DNA of 64,000 bases from Adineta steineri (Eukaryota; Rotifera; Eurotatoria; Adinetida; Adinetidae): the NCBI GenBank assembly GCA_905250115.1, contig CAJNOI010000088.1, positions 174,398 through 238,397 of the forward strand. Reading direction: 5' to 3'. The translations under genes were made by a program, and so were the position numbers. Below the pieces are notes generated by a model that was given only the letters and a program-made list of their open reading frames with translations, was not told the origin of the DNA and did not search any database. This document shows, piece after piece, positions 21,058 through 33,977 of this stretch; position 1 is the stretch's first letter, and each line of letters opens with the position of its first letter.

Positions 21058-23971
21058 TCAGTAAACACTTGGAATAGGTCGTTTACGAAAGACTTTCCAT
21101 GCTTGCTTAAGATAAGCACGAAGATCTTCATAACGTTCTTGTTTCGAATACATTTGTAATTGAGATAAATTAGTTGCGTGAGAAGCAGGCATGTACTAAA
21201 TATATTTTTTTATATTAAAGAACACAAATAAATTCAATCATACTTACACTTGAATATGGTCGTAAAGGCTCATTTATTGTCCCGCCGGGGTCTGTAAGAA
21301 GTTCAATAGGAACAACCGATTCATTACCATAATTAGAAATACTATTTTAGATATATTTTTGATAATTATAATAATACATACGAAGATTGAAACAAAGAAA
21401 TACATAGAAAATTTAATTTATCAATTAAGTCATTTAACTAAATAGATGTTTGATTTTTTTATGAAGATTTATATGTGGGAATATCTTCTCAAATATATCA
21501 GTAGAAAGAACTATTCATTATATTCTCGATAATAGTACGAGACTCTTATGTAAACACTAATTCATTTACCTTGACGAAGTACCCGTCGGACGAGATCGTG
21601 GTTTTGATGTTTCAATTGATGCTGAACGTATTACAGCGCTTCTAACTGGACGTTTAGCGTTCTATCATACAAAAACAAAACAAAAATAAGAAATCTTAGT
21701 ATTATTTTTAACTCTTACAGATCGTGTTAATGATCTTATTTGTGTTTTAGAATCTTCACCAATTTGTGCATGCCACTGTTTTAGACGGTCTTCAACTTTA
21801 TTAACATTAGCATTATCAGTTGCAACATATTGTACTGCATCTGCATTTTTTACCGGTGTTGGACGCGGTGCACGTAACGATGATGTATGACTTAATGTTG
21901 GTGTATTAATTAATGTTGAACGTATTCGACGAGAACTCTAAATAATTTAGTTAACAATGTATAAGAGTAAAGAAACAGATATAAATATATATATAACACA
22001 CAGACTGAGTTCTATTAGGAATACGTAAAAGCCATGATTGTTTAGAGTGATATTTTTGATAATCTTCATTTATTGCTGGCGCTAATTGTCGTTTCTTTAA
22101 CGATTTAAATAATGGTAAATTTAAGATGCGTAGTGGACATGCTTGTAATGAGAGAAGAACAATTTCTCTTAAACGCTCACTAATACCTTGTGTACCATTA
22201 CGTTTTTGTAAACGAACAAAATTATGTTTTAAAATATAAAATAAATCACATGGTCCTGTACATCTTGCAGAATTCATATATGTCGGTAGATCACATACAT
22301 AAGATTCAAGACCAATCATATCACCTGCATTTAATAAAGCAACTTGTATAGTTCGATAAGCACGCTCTTTTTCAGCTTCAGCAAATGTCATTGAACGTCG
22401 TTTTATAGAGAAACTTTCTGTTGATGCTACATGATATGATGGACGAGATAATTGCAACATTGGAAGATACAAATCCATAGCACGTCTAAATATATTATTG
22501 AAATTATTTAATAAAAAAAAAGATATTTACTGTTTCATTGGATCTGATTGTGGAAGAAGCTGTGGATACTGTACCCAATGAAGTAATGGATCTATACTTG
22601 TTTTAACTTCACCACTAATTAAATAAATATTTTATATCAAACTTCGACAGCAAAATAGGAAAAGTTAATTTACCTCCATATAAAATAAACAGCATGAGCA
22701 GGTGCACCTTGTCTATAAAGTACACTATCATACGCAAATCTTCCTCGTTCTAAACTAAGACTAACAAGACGTTTTAATCGTGGTGACCATGAAGAAAATA
22801 ATGGACTTCGATTAATAAAATCCGTCTTTTCTTGTAATTCTTTTTCATGTGCTGACTTAAGTGTTCTATTTTAAAACAGAATAAGAATGAAATAATAATA
22901 ATAAACACATTAACTACGCACCGACTAAAAACCTCTCGATCAACAACTAATAGATCGGTAGATGTGGTTGTCATGACAGTTGCACTTCGGGGCTCATTTG
23001 TAATAAGTGCGCGCTCACCAAAATCGTGACCACCCGCTATAAGTAAAAATTTCTATTAATAAAATCATCACTAAAATAGTTATACTATAAAAACATAATC
23101 TATTTAAATCTCATTGTTCTATAAAAATTTGATTGAATAATTATCAATTATCTTCTAATAAATATAGTTTTCATGAAAATTCACTATTTAAAGTAAGTTT
23201 TAAAAAGATTCATTTTCACAAGTACTTCAACCTTCGCATTTGAGTTATTGATATACATCATTAAACAAAGAAAAAAGACTAAATATAGTAAAGTGTCTCT
23301 TCAAACTTCATTTGTTTCCCGTAACAAAATGATAAAACAACATATTTTATTATTTGAAATTTAGGTTAAAGTAACCGTAAGGATGTGGTTTAAGATCATA
23401 TTTAATGAAAAGTACACTCATTATATGAATGTTTTATTTGTAATCATACCTAAAGAAACAATATAATTGCCAAAATTTTGTGTAATAAATAGATCACGAT
23501 TTTCAGGTTCATTACGAAGTTTAGCAAATTCTACGTTGATATCAGAAGTCGGTTGCGTTGGTTTAGGATTATCATCATCAAGACGATAGATATTAACTGA
23601 ACCTTGTAATATAATATAAAATCTAAAAAATATATATTATGAATATATATATGAAAAAAATCTTTTCAAATTAATTTACTTGTCACCAGGATCATTTTGA
23701 CGAATAACTATATCCCATGGTGGACGTCGTTCTAACACAACTGTCTTACATATATCATTAACAACATCTTGAAAAATTCAATGATGAATAGATTGAAGAA
23801 TACATAAAAAAATGAATTTATCTTACCATCTGAAATCTTTTGAAATATTCCTTGCTTCTTTTTTAATGATTGTCTAAGCCATGGAACTATAAAATCATTA
23901 ACTTCAGTAACTGTTCGTTGCTCAGGTGATTTACTGGCAGCACGTATTAATGTTTCATAATTAAGTGCCAT
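21058..23971 (-). CDS. Protein with two cyclic-nucleotide-binding domains (CNBD2-like)
   Basis: Eleven exons: 23827-23971, 23680-23767, 23450-23622, 22922-23036, 22674-22865, 22531-22614, 22002-22485, 21719-21937, 21570-21661, 21248-21341 and 21058-21195. Together they give 607 residues. The ATG at 23971 opens MALNYETLIRAASK. The first CNB domain (about residues 50-185) has RPPWDIVIRQNDPGDKFYII, then the phosphate-binding cassette FGERALITNEPRSATV (about 139-154), with the Glu and Arg needed for cAMP/cGMP. The second (from about residue 195) starts SPLFSSWSPRLKRLV and RQGAPAHAVYF, but its cassette region (GDMIGLESYVCDLPTYMNS) lacks the Arg and is interrupted by a long insert, so it probably does not bind nucleotide. 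The C-terminus is basic and disordered, without catalytic domain or membrane segment. Human CNBD2 is the closest family I can name; the exact orthology is uncertain. Confidence 0.8.
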
Positions 23972-25085
23972 ATCAGCGTAGTACTAGTGAGTATTAATAT
24001 TGTTTTACTTGCATTTTAACAGTCTTTAAGGGAAGAAATAATAGTAAAAAGAAAAAAATGTTATATACAGAGAAAGAGAGAGAAAGAGAAAGAGATGTAT
24101 GTGTTCTCTCGTTCTCAGCGATCAATACAAGGGCGCTTTAGTGTTCGGAAGCACAATGATCAAACAAACGTTACTGTCATTGCTAGTAACTCGAGTGTCC
24201 ATATATATAGTGCAATGTTGTAAGAAAAAAAAGTGAAAGAATGAAAAGCTCAATCAAATAGTGTGTAGGAAAAGAACTGATTAAAATAATATGAAAAAGG
24301 AAGAAACAAGAGATATGTTATATCATGTATGATTACGGCATGTATATTTTTTGTCTTGAAGAACAACACTAACATATGTCTATTTCCAGTCAACATATTC
24401 GTTTTCTTTCTTTCTTGTTAAAGATAAGTTAATAATTTATAGAAATCTTAATATTAATCCTTATCTTTAATCTCGATTTTTTTTATAAGAAAAAAAAAGT
24501 TTATGCATATATATATTGTGACTTACCGAATGTTGTTTTATTTGGTAAATGGACACTAAATAGATTTATAATCGGATTTTATCGATAGTCGATGGAAAAA
24601 ACGAGAAGAAAAAAATTAAGTTGACTCATTCCAATTGCGCACTATTTGCATCTATGACATAAAAGTATTTCTTTTTGATATAAAAACATTCGATAATATG
24701 TTGATCATTTAAAAAGGCTGGCATTATAAATTTCAGACATTATATTTTTCAAGGTAATGTCTTGTTTGAAAAAAAAATAATTCCAGAAGTTTTCTTTCTC
24801 TTAAATGCATCTTATTGTTTCTATTTTCCTTTCAAATTGGATCAACAAGGTCATAGGATAATAATCATATTTGCATCTTTAAAGCAAAAGATTTTCTTTT
24901 CTATTTTAATTTCAATAGATTTGTATTCTTTTTTATCACTGCTTTTTTGTTAAATTGTTGCAAGGCAACACTATTTGCTTTGTTTATTGTAGTTTATGTA
25001 TGAAGAATATCGCTGAGAGGAAAGAAAAATAAACTAAATGTCACAGAAAACAAAAAAATAGAACTAAGTGTCAAGTTGTTCTCAT
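23972..25085. other. Interval between CNBD2-like gene and dihydrolipoyl dehydrogenase
   Basis: No gene recognised. It holds the 5' side of the CNBD2-like gene, including an AG acceptor-like CACTAG about 15 bases before its ATG, a GA-rich simple repeat at about 24068-24095, and AT-rich sequence. Confidence 0.5.
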
Positions 25086-25108
25086 TTTTTTTTATTACGA
25101 CGATGGTA

Positions 25109-27284
<2,176 letters not shown>

Positions 27285-29191
27285 CTAAAACAAATGAATA
27301 TCTATATATATATATTTATAATTAAGAAAATAATATATTACAGTTCTAATATAATTTAATATTCGATATTATATTCTATGACGCATCCATAATTTCGCCA
27401 TTTCCATCGTTAGAAAAAATACTATCCTCTCCTACAGTGGTGTACTTCCATCAAGATGCCGCTAGAACACAATGGTTTCAAACAGAGGTAATTGAACCAC
27501 TTGAACTGGGAAATGCTTCAAGCATTCTATACTTTTGAAAAGTAATCTTCGGACATGGATGTGAAATGACGATGAGCACCGGAATCATACACTTATTCTT
27601 TTCAATTTATTCATTTAGTCTTATAGTTTTATCTAGTAAATAATTACAGAAAAAGTGCGCAGACTACATTCGAGCACATTTCTTCAATGGTAAAGATGTA
27701 ATTTTGAATAGCATCAATAATAGAAAAAAAATTATCAATATAATGGAATAAAAATATAGTAAGTTTTCGTGTTAATTTTTACAATTTTATTCTTTTGCAT
27801 GCAGTATAGAAAAATTCTTCTCATATGAGAAATTATAAACTAGATTTAACAATAATTAAAAATGAAATTGGAATATGACACGCTATCACATATGACATTT
27901 AATTATTCACATAAAAGAAATTATGGTGAAACCAAATTTTAGATATTTTGATAAATATTGAAAGAAATAATGAATTAAACCAACTTCTTGTTTCTTTTCT
28001 GCAAAGCATACTGATAATAATGAATCATTGTCTTAACATTGACGTTTTATTATTCTTTCCTCTCCTGCGGATACATATTCATACACTCTTCACATAAGTC
28101 AATGGTATGTCAATATTCAATCCCAAATAAATTTTTAGATTGTCATATTTTGAGTACTGCTAATTTCGCACACAGTACTCTTTGACTTTAGTCTGAAATA
28201 TTGCCTGCGACGAAATAAAGTCTGATACAAATTAATCTTTATCCTTTTATGCATGCATTATGAATCGATTTTCTGCTTTTGTTGTTGATTCAAACTAAAT
28301 AAATGTTAATTGTGCAATTCTATCTTTGATATTATAGTCTTATCTCATTTTTTTGTAACCTGCTATAAATCTATTACAGCATATACAATAATTAAAGTGG
28401 AGTACATACGATTTTTTTGCGTTATTAAATTCTACTTGGATCTGAACGATGCGTTTAAAATCACGGAATACTTTAGACATCATTATTATAATTTAGATAA
28501 GATATTTACGATTACATATAACAGAGCGTATGAAAATTTTGTCATGCAATATGTCAAATTTTTTGCAGCATGATATGAGAAACATGCATATATAGTGTTG
28601 CAACATTTCATTTTATATTCAGTTTCACCACTTTTAATCAGAGTGAGTTGTTATATATACCAGATTTTTACATAGTAAAACAGGACATTTTAATTTTCTT
28701 TTATTAATTTAATAGATTGACCTCGTCTTTTCTATTTCTTGTCAGATTAATTTTCACGCTAATCTTTGCATCTAACTATTGTTTATTCGGGCGCTAAACG
28801 TCAACTTTTTTTTACCTTTAATATATAAATCAAAAACTTTTATTTTTTCTATTACGATTCTTACTTCTTCGGATATGTGTTAATGTTAGTATTGCCTTAT
28901 TTAGTAGTCTTATGATCGTCTGATGTTACAATCAAGTGTAATAAATATATACTCTTCTAAAAATTAAGTTAAATTTACTTTGCTCTAGACTTGTTAGATT
29001 CTACTATGAATGTTGTACGGAGAGGACAAAAAATTATAGTATAACCCTTATTTGTACTCGTTGATGAATTCTACAAAATAGCCTAATTATAAATTAAGCT
29101 TCCGTTATATTTCTCAGTATGAAATTATATGTATATATATAGAAAGTATCGAAATATCTGATGTTATTGTAAAAGAAAACTTCTCTTTTAG
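27285..29191. other. Interval between DLD and the receptor genes
   Basis: AT-rich, with no recognised gene. One 87-codon open frame (28310-28573, plus strand) starts at a non-ATG codon and has low-complexity, aromatic-rich content typical of random AT-rich DNA. The last bases before 29192 form a pyrimidine-rich acceptor (CTTCTCTTTTAG). Confidence 0.5.
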
Positions 29192-30226
29192 ATGTCATAT
29201 GTAACAATGGAATCATCAATATTTAATAGCACAAATATTACATGTCTAACACCACTTTTTTGGACGCAGGAAGCTCTTGATGGTCGAAAAGCTCGACTTA
29301 TTGTTTGTATAATAGCTTCATTTATTCATTCAGTATTTTGGCTTCAACTTGTTTTCTGTTCATCTGTTCGGCAAACATCAATGCAATGGATTTATGCTTA
29401 TCTTATTACGGATATAGTTCTTCTTTTTCGATTTTTCCTCATTTATATTGTTTATTCGACATCTAATATTTGTGAACCCAGCAGATCATGGGTTTTATTT
29501 ATATATTATTTTGATGGAACAGTGGATAATTATTTTAATCTACTTGAGGTATATATTCTATTAGCTTTAAATATATGTCGTTATATACAAATAGTATATA
29601 ATAAAAATGTTTATCGAGCCCATGCAAAACTATTGATTTTAGCTCATTTATGTATTTATATATTTCCGTTGATTTCTTTGGTTATACAGTTTGTTTGTGG
29701 TTGGAGTCAATTAGTCGTGAATTTTAGAGATTCAAGTCAAGTTACGTATACGAACATATATATTCAAGTATTTAATGTTATTACGGCATTTGTTCTTCCA
29801 ATCTCTCTTAATATTATAGTTATTTATCTTAGTATGCGTCATGTTCGTTTAACATCGACTTTACAACAAGGACAACATCATGTATCAGCTCGTGAAAAAT
29901 ATAATCGTTCATTAGTTATTCAATTTCTTGTTTTCTATACTATTTGGCTATCGCTTTGGTCACCAAATATTATCGTTTATCAAATATCAATTGACGGAAA
30001 TGTTACAAGTATCGTTAGATTACTTAATTTTATTGGAATAACTTTAGATCCAATTATAATCGCAGCACTAGATGTTCGCTTCTGGCAAGAATGGCGAAAA
30101 GTTTTCATGTATTTGAAAAATAATAAAGTTTTCAATCAACTAAATGGAGGACGAATTCGACCTGCAACAACGAATGTTCATGTTATATCAGCTAAAACCC
30201 CACGATTACAAACGACTGCTCTATAA
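29192..30226 (+). CDS. Rhodopsin-like seven-transmembrane receptor, copy 1
   Basis: A single exon encoding 344 residues with seven hydrophobic spans (about 36-57, 68-90, 110-132, 145-170, 188-212, 243-266, 274-295). The extracellular N-terminus has N-glycosylation sites (NSTNIT). The class A pattern is recognisable but altered: the end of TM3 reads NICRYIQI rather than DRY, TM6 has LWSPN in place of CWxP, and TM7 has DPIIIAALD in place of NPxxY. A Cys in the first extracellular loop (NICEPS) could pair with a loop-2 Cys, but none is obvious there. The ATG directly follows TTTTAG. The ligand is unknown; bdelloid genomes carry expansions of such intronless peptide-receptor-like genes (general knowledge). 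The neighbour at 30885 is a tandem paralogue. Confidence 0.85.
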   Translation: MSYVTMESSIFNSTNITCLTPLFWTQEALDGRKARLIVCIIASFIHSVFWLQLVFCSSVRQTSMQWIYAYLITDIVLLFRFFLIYIVYSTSNICEPSRSWVLFIYYFDGTVDNYFNLLEVYILLALNICRYIQIVYNKNVYRAHAKLLILAHLCIYIFPLISLVIQFVCGWSQLVVNFRDSSQVTYTNIYIQVFNVITAFVLPISLNIIVIYLSMRHVRLTSTLQQGQHHVSAREKYNRSLVIQFLVFYTIWLSLWSPNIIVYQISIDGNVTSIVRLLNFIGITLDPIIIAALDVRFWQEWRKVFMYLKNNKVFNQLNGGRIRPATTNVHVISAKTPRLQTTAL

Positions 30227-30305
30227 ATAGTTTTATTACAGTCTAATACACAAGGACATTCATTCAGTCTATATTTTTTCTTCTTGTAGTACCTTATCTA
30301 ATTCA

Positions 30306-30311
30306 AATAAA
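30306..30311 (+). terminator. Polyadenylation signal of receptor copy 1
   Basis: AATAAA about 80 bases after the stop at 30226. Confidence 0.5.
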
Positions 30312-30884
30312 GTTTAAAGCTTTTTCATAATACTAATATAGTCAAAATAAACAGTCATAATCTATAATGATATACAATTAGATAAAACTTAAAATAGAAA
30401 TATTTGAGATGTTAAAAAGACTGTTGATCTTGTGTAATCTATTCATTACTGAGCTAATGAAGAAAAGGATTAGAAACAATCTTAGTAACATTGTCATTCT
30501 GTACTAATATAGATATAGTTTTGTTTCATCATATAATCTTTATATAGAAAAAAGACGCTTTTTACAAGCTAGTAATGATATAGGAGCTGTGACATTCAAT
30601 GAACTTTTCTTAGGAACATGCAGTGACAGTTGAGAAAGAGATTAAATCTTTATCAGATAATTTTAGAATTGAACATACGCCATAAAAAGTTCATACCATA
30701 CTTTCTAGTAAGTTTCTATTTTAGGAGAATTTGACAGTATACTGAAGTGGATTCTTTTTTCATTATTATAATTTAGCATAATTCAATGTCAAAGAATGGA
30801 AGAAAAGATTTATAGTCTTAATATAGCTGTTGAATAAGACTGCGTCATAATTCATTTATTTCGAACAAATACTCCATATATATT
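30312..30884. other. Spacer between receptor genes
   Basis: AT-rich, no gene seen. It presumably carries the promoter of receptor copy 2. Confidence 0.5.
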
Positions 30885-31892
30885 ATGAATTTACTTAGTT
30901 CAAAAAACTCGAATATTTCATGTTTATTAGATATCTCATGGAATCGATGCCCTATCAATAGTCATCATCCAATACGTATTGTCTGTATAATCGCATGTAT
31001 CATGCATGGAATATTTTGGCTTCAACTTGTTTTTTGTTCATCTGTTCGACAAACATCAATGCAATGGATTTATGCTTATCTTATTACGGACATAGTTCTT
31101 CTTTTTCGATTTTTCCTCATTTATATTGTACATACAACATCTACTGATTGTGCATCTAACATAGCATGGTTTTTATTTATCTGTTATTTTGAAGCAGCAG
31201 TTGATAATTATCTTAATCTACTTGAAGTATATATTCTATTAGCTTTGAATATATGTCGTTATATACAAATAGTATATAATAGAAATGTTTATCAAGTTCA
31301 TGTAAAATTATTGATTTTAACTCATTTCGGTATCTATGTTATACCTTTTTTAATTTTATCTGTACAATTTATTATTGGTTGGGCACAATTACAGAAACTC
31401 CATGATGAGCTATGTAGTGTAACTTATGTCACTATCTATATTCAAATATTTAATATCATCATTGCATTTATTCTTCCTATCTTTCTTCATATTACAATCA
31501 TTTGTCTCAGTATTCGTCATGTTCATTTAGTATCAACTTTACAACAAGGACGACATCATGTATCAGCCCGTGAAAAATATAATCGTTCATTAGTTATCCA
31601 ATTTCTTGTTTTCTATATTATCTGGTTAATACTTTGGTCACCAAATATTATTGCTTATCAACTATCGATTAGTGGAAATGTTACATGTATTGTTAGATTA
31701 CTTAATTTTATTGAAATACTTTTAGATCCAATAATTATTGCAGCATTAGATGTTCGTTTTTGGAAGTTATGGCGAAACTGTTGGTTATCTCTGAAGATTA
31801 AATATACTAGACATTTACACAGACAAGTGAGACCTGTTATAGTACCGCATACTATACAAAGATTGGTCAGACAAAACGAAACAACTTTGTAG
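30885..31892 (+). CDS. Rhodopsin-like seven-transmembrane receptor, copy 2
   Basis: A single exon encoding 335 residues, paralogous to the preceding receptor. A block of about 35 residues covering the first intracellular loop and TM2 (from FWLQLVFCSSVRQTSMQWIY onward) is identical in the two proteins. The third intracellular loop (STLQQG, then HHVSAREKYNRSLVIQFLVFY) is almost identical, whereas the N-terminus, loop 2 and C-tail differ. It has the same atypical motifs (NICRYIQI, LWSPNI, LDPIIIAALD). The N-terminal tail carries NSN and NIS sequons. The pattern suggests tandem duplication with divergence of the ligand-facing parts and retention, or gene conversion, of the G-protein-facing parts. 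AATAAA lies at 31944-31949. Confidence 0.85.
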   Translation: MNLLSSKNSNISCLLDISWNRCPINSHHPIRIVCIIACIMHGIFWLQLVFCSSVRQTSMQWIYAYLITDIVLLFRFFLIYIVHTTSTDCASNIAWFLFICYFEAAVDNYLNLLEVYILLALNICRYIQIVYNRNVYQVHVKLLILTHFGIYVIPFLILSVQFIIGWAQLQKLHDELCSVTYVTIYIQIFNIIIAFILPIFLHITIICLSIRHVHLVSTLQQGRHHVSAREKYNRSLVIQFLVFYIIWLILWSPNIIAYQLSISGNVTCIVRLLNFIEILLDPIIIAALDVRFWKLWRNCWLSLKIKYTRHLHRQVRPVIVPHTIQRLVRQNETTL

Positions 31893-31996
31893 ATGTGTTT
31901 TATTGAGAATGAACATTTGACATTATTGTCAAGCAATAATAGAAATAAAAAAAAGGTATATCCCATGTAAAAAAAAAACGTCAAAAATCTGATTTT

Positions 31997-32240
31997 CATC
32001 GATTTTTCGATGATGAAAAATCGATTTAAATGGCACGATTTACACCCGATTTACATCCGATTTTTCATCAACAAAAAATCAATTAAAATCTGTTTTTCTT
32101 AAAAAATCAATGGAAACCGATTTTCATGATTTTTTCCAATAAAATCGATTTTAATTGATTTTTCGCCGATGAAAAATCGGATGAAAATCGGATGAAAATC
32201 GTGCCATTTAAATCGATTTTTCATCATTGAAAAATCAATG
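31997..32240. repeat. Long inverted repeat (73-bp arms)
   Basis: Left arm 31997-32069 and right arm 32168-32240 are inverse complements with only a few mismatches. Pairing appears to continue inward for about 20 more bases (AAAAAATCAATTAAAATC and its complement). The arms are themselves built from repeated GAAAAATCG / CGATTTTTC words. The transcript would fold into a hairpin with stem near 95 bp. Confidence 0.8.
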
Positions 32241-32689
32241 ATAATCATATATTTCATAACAAAAGATTTTAACAGATTTTTCTCAAATTTAACATCTATT
32301 AAAAATCATGACTTTTACATCGATTTTAATCGATTTGACCTTGAAAAATCGTCGTTAATAGTTTTTTAACTATTACGATCTTTTCGTTCATCGGATTCAT
32401 TAGGAAACCTTTTCAAAGCCAGTTCACAATGTTCTACCAAGTGCCACACTCTAAGACCAAAGGGCCTTGACGATAACAAAAAGAACCTAAACGTGGCCTT
32501 AAATTTCGATTCATTTTTTGTTCTGTTGCACGCTTCCATATTTGGCTACTTTGCAACGTACTGTGAAAACCTTCCATATTGCCAGTAGACCTTCACCACT
32601 ATCACAAAATGCGATCAGTTCATCCCGTGGAGATACGTATTGCTTCGTTGCAAGTAGGTCTATTTTCAACCTACATCACCATGTAAATA

Positions 32690-33330
32690 GTCTAAAATAG
32701 AAAATAAATTACAAATATTTCAATATCTATGGACTTACGCGATGCGCCCTTGGAAACTTGTAAAATGAAATAAAATGAGAAAAAGATGGGTACATATAAG
32801 GTCATACCTGCCGGATTATTCAAATTCAGACGTTTCTGAATCCAAATCGACACATACGAAGAAGTGATCAAAACCTGAAATATGAAACTGAATGAGAAAA
32901 ACTTAGATATATATATGTTCATACCTGACGGACTATTCAGATGAAGACGTTCATGAATGTAAATAGTTACATATTACCAAGTGATCAATCGTCTAAAATG
33001 AAACTAAATGAGAAAAACATGAACACATAGAGTCATACCTGACAGCCTATCGGAATCTGGACGTCCATGAACGTAAATAACAACATACGAAGAAGTGATC
33101 AATCGTCTAAAATGAAAAGAAATGTGAAAAACATGGGTATATATATGATCATACCTGACGGACTATTCAAATTCAGACGTTTCTGAATCCAGACAGCCAC
33201 ATACGACGAAGTGATCAAAACTTGTAAAATGAAACTAAATGAAAAAAAACATGGGTATATATAGGGTCATATTAGACGGACTATTCAAAAGCAGACGTCC
33301 GTGGATGTCGATAGTCAAATCGGACGGTTA
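32690..33330 (-). repeat. Tandem array of about 116-bp exon-like units
   Basis: Five copies spaced 114-118 bp, judged from the recurring CATACCTG/CATATTAG anchor at 32803, 32920, 33034, 33150 and 33268. On the minus strand each unit looks like a small exon: an AG-ending tract, 66-68 bases, then GGTATGA as donor, with a 50-bp intron-like spacer. Two units translate as LITSSYVSIWIQKRLNLN and LITSSYVAVWIQKRLNLN. Others contain stops or are one to two bases out of step, so a functional multi-exon gene is not supported here. Confidence 0.65.
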
Positions 33331-33394
33331 AGGACATTACACCATTATGTAACTCATAAACTGCTCAGAACCAATTAATTAGCAATCCTCACTC

Positions 33395-33859
33395 TGGTAC
33401 TCAACAAACTAAGACAAAACTAATTAGGGCAAAACTAATTAGGAAAAAACTAATTAAGAAAAAACTAACTAAAGACTAACAAATTAAGAAAAAACTAATT
33501 AGGACTAACTAATTAAGAAAAAAACCAATTAAGGGTTCACTAATTAAGAAAAAACAAATTAAGAAAAAACTAATTAGAACTAACTAAATAAAGATTAACT
33601 AATTAAGAAAAAACTGATTAAGGACTAACAAATTAAGAAAAAACTAATTAAGGGTTAACTAATTAAGAAAAAACTAATTAGAACTAACCAAATAAAGATT
33701 AACTAATTAAGAAAAAACTAATTAGAACTAACTAATTAAGACTAACTAATTAAGAAAAACCTAATTAAGGGTTAACTAATTAAGAAAAAACTAATTAGAA
33801 CTAACTAATTAAAGACTAACTAATTAAGAAAAAACTAACTAAAGACTAACTAATTAAGA
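33395..33859. repeat. CTAATTAAGAAAAA tandem array
   Basis: Roughly 15-26-bp units alternating CTAATTAAG, A-runs and GGACTAA/GGGTTAA. It continues into the assembly gap, which it probably caused. Confidence 0.85.
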
Positions 33860-33959
33860 NNNNNNNNNNNNNNNNNNNNNNNNNNNNNNNNNNNNNNNNN
33901 NNNNNNNNNNNNNNNNNNNNNNNNNNNNNNNNNNNNNNNNNNNNNNNNNNNNNNNNNNN
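33860..33959. other. Assembly gap (100 N)
   Basis: Exactly 100 N, a conventional gap of unknown size. Coordinates to the right may not be contiguous with the left in real distance. Confidence 0.99.
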
Positions 33960-33977
33960 TTTTTTTTTACATGGGAT

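Larger units (their letters stand above)
31960..33977. mobile_element. Composite repeat insertion with possible terminal inverted repeats, interrupted by an assembly gap
   Basis: The left boundary ATCCCATGT + A(10) at 31960 and the right boundary T(9) + ACATGGGAT ending at 33977 are inverse complements. Between them lie a long inverted repeat (31997-32240), about 450 bp of unique DNA, an exon-like tandem array (32690-33330), a CTAATTAAG array (33395-33859) and 100 N. No transposase was recognised, so if it is a transposon it is non-autonomous or the enzyme lies in the gap. The flanking dinucleotide AT is the only possible target duplication seen. The gap means the two ends might not belong together. 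Confidence 0.45.

Noticed and set aside
28310-28573. 87-codon frame between DLD and the receptors
   Set aside because: Non-ATG start and composition typical of AT-rich noncoding sequence.
33395-33859. Short regularly spaced repeats that could suggest a CRISPR array
   Set aside because: Units are simple AT satellite without unique spacers, in a eukaryotic genome.
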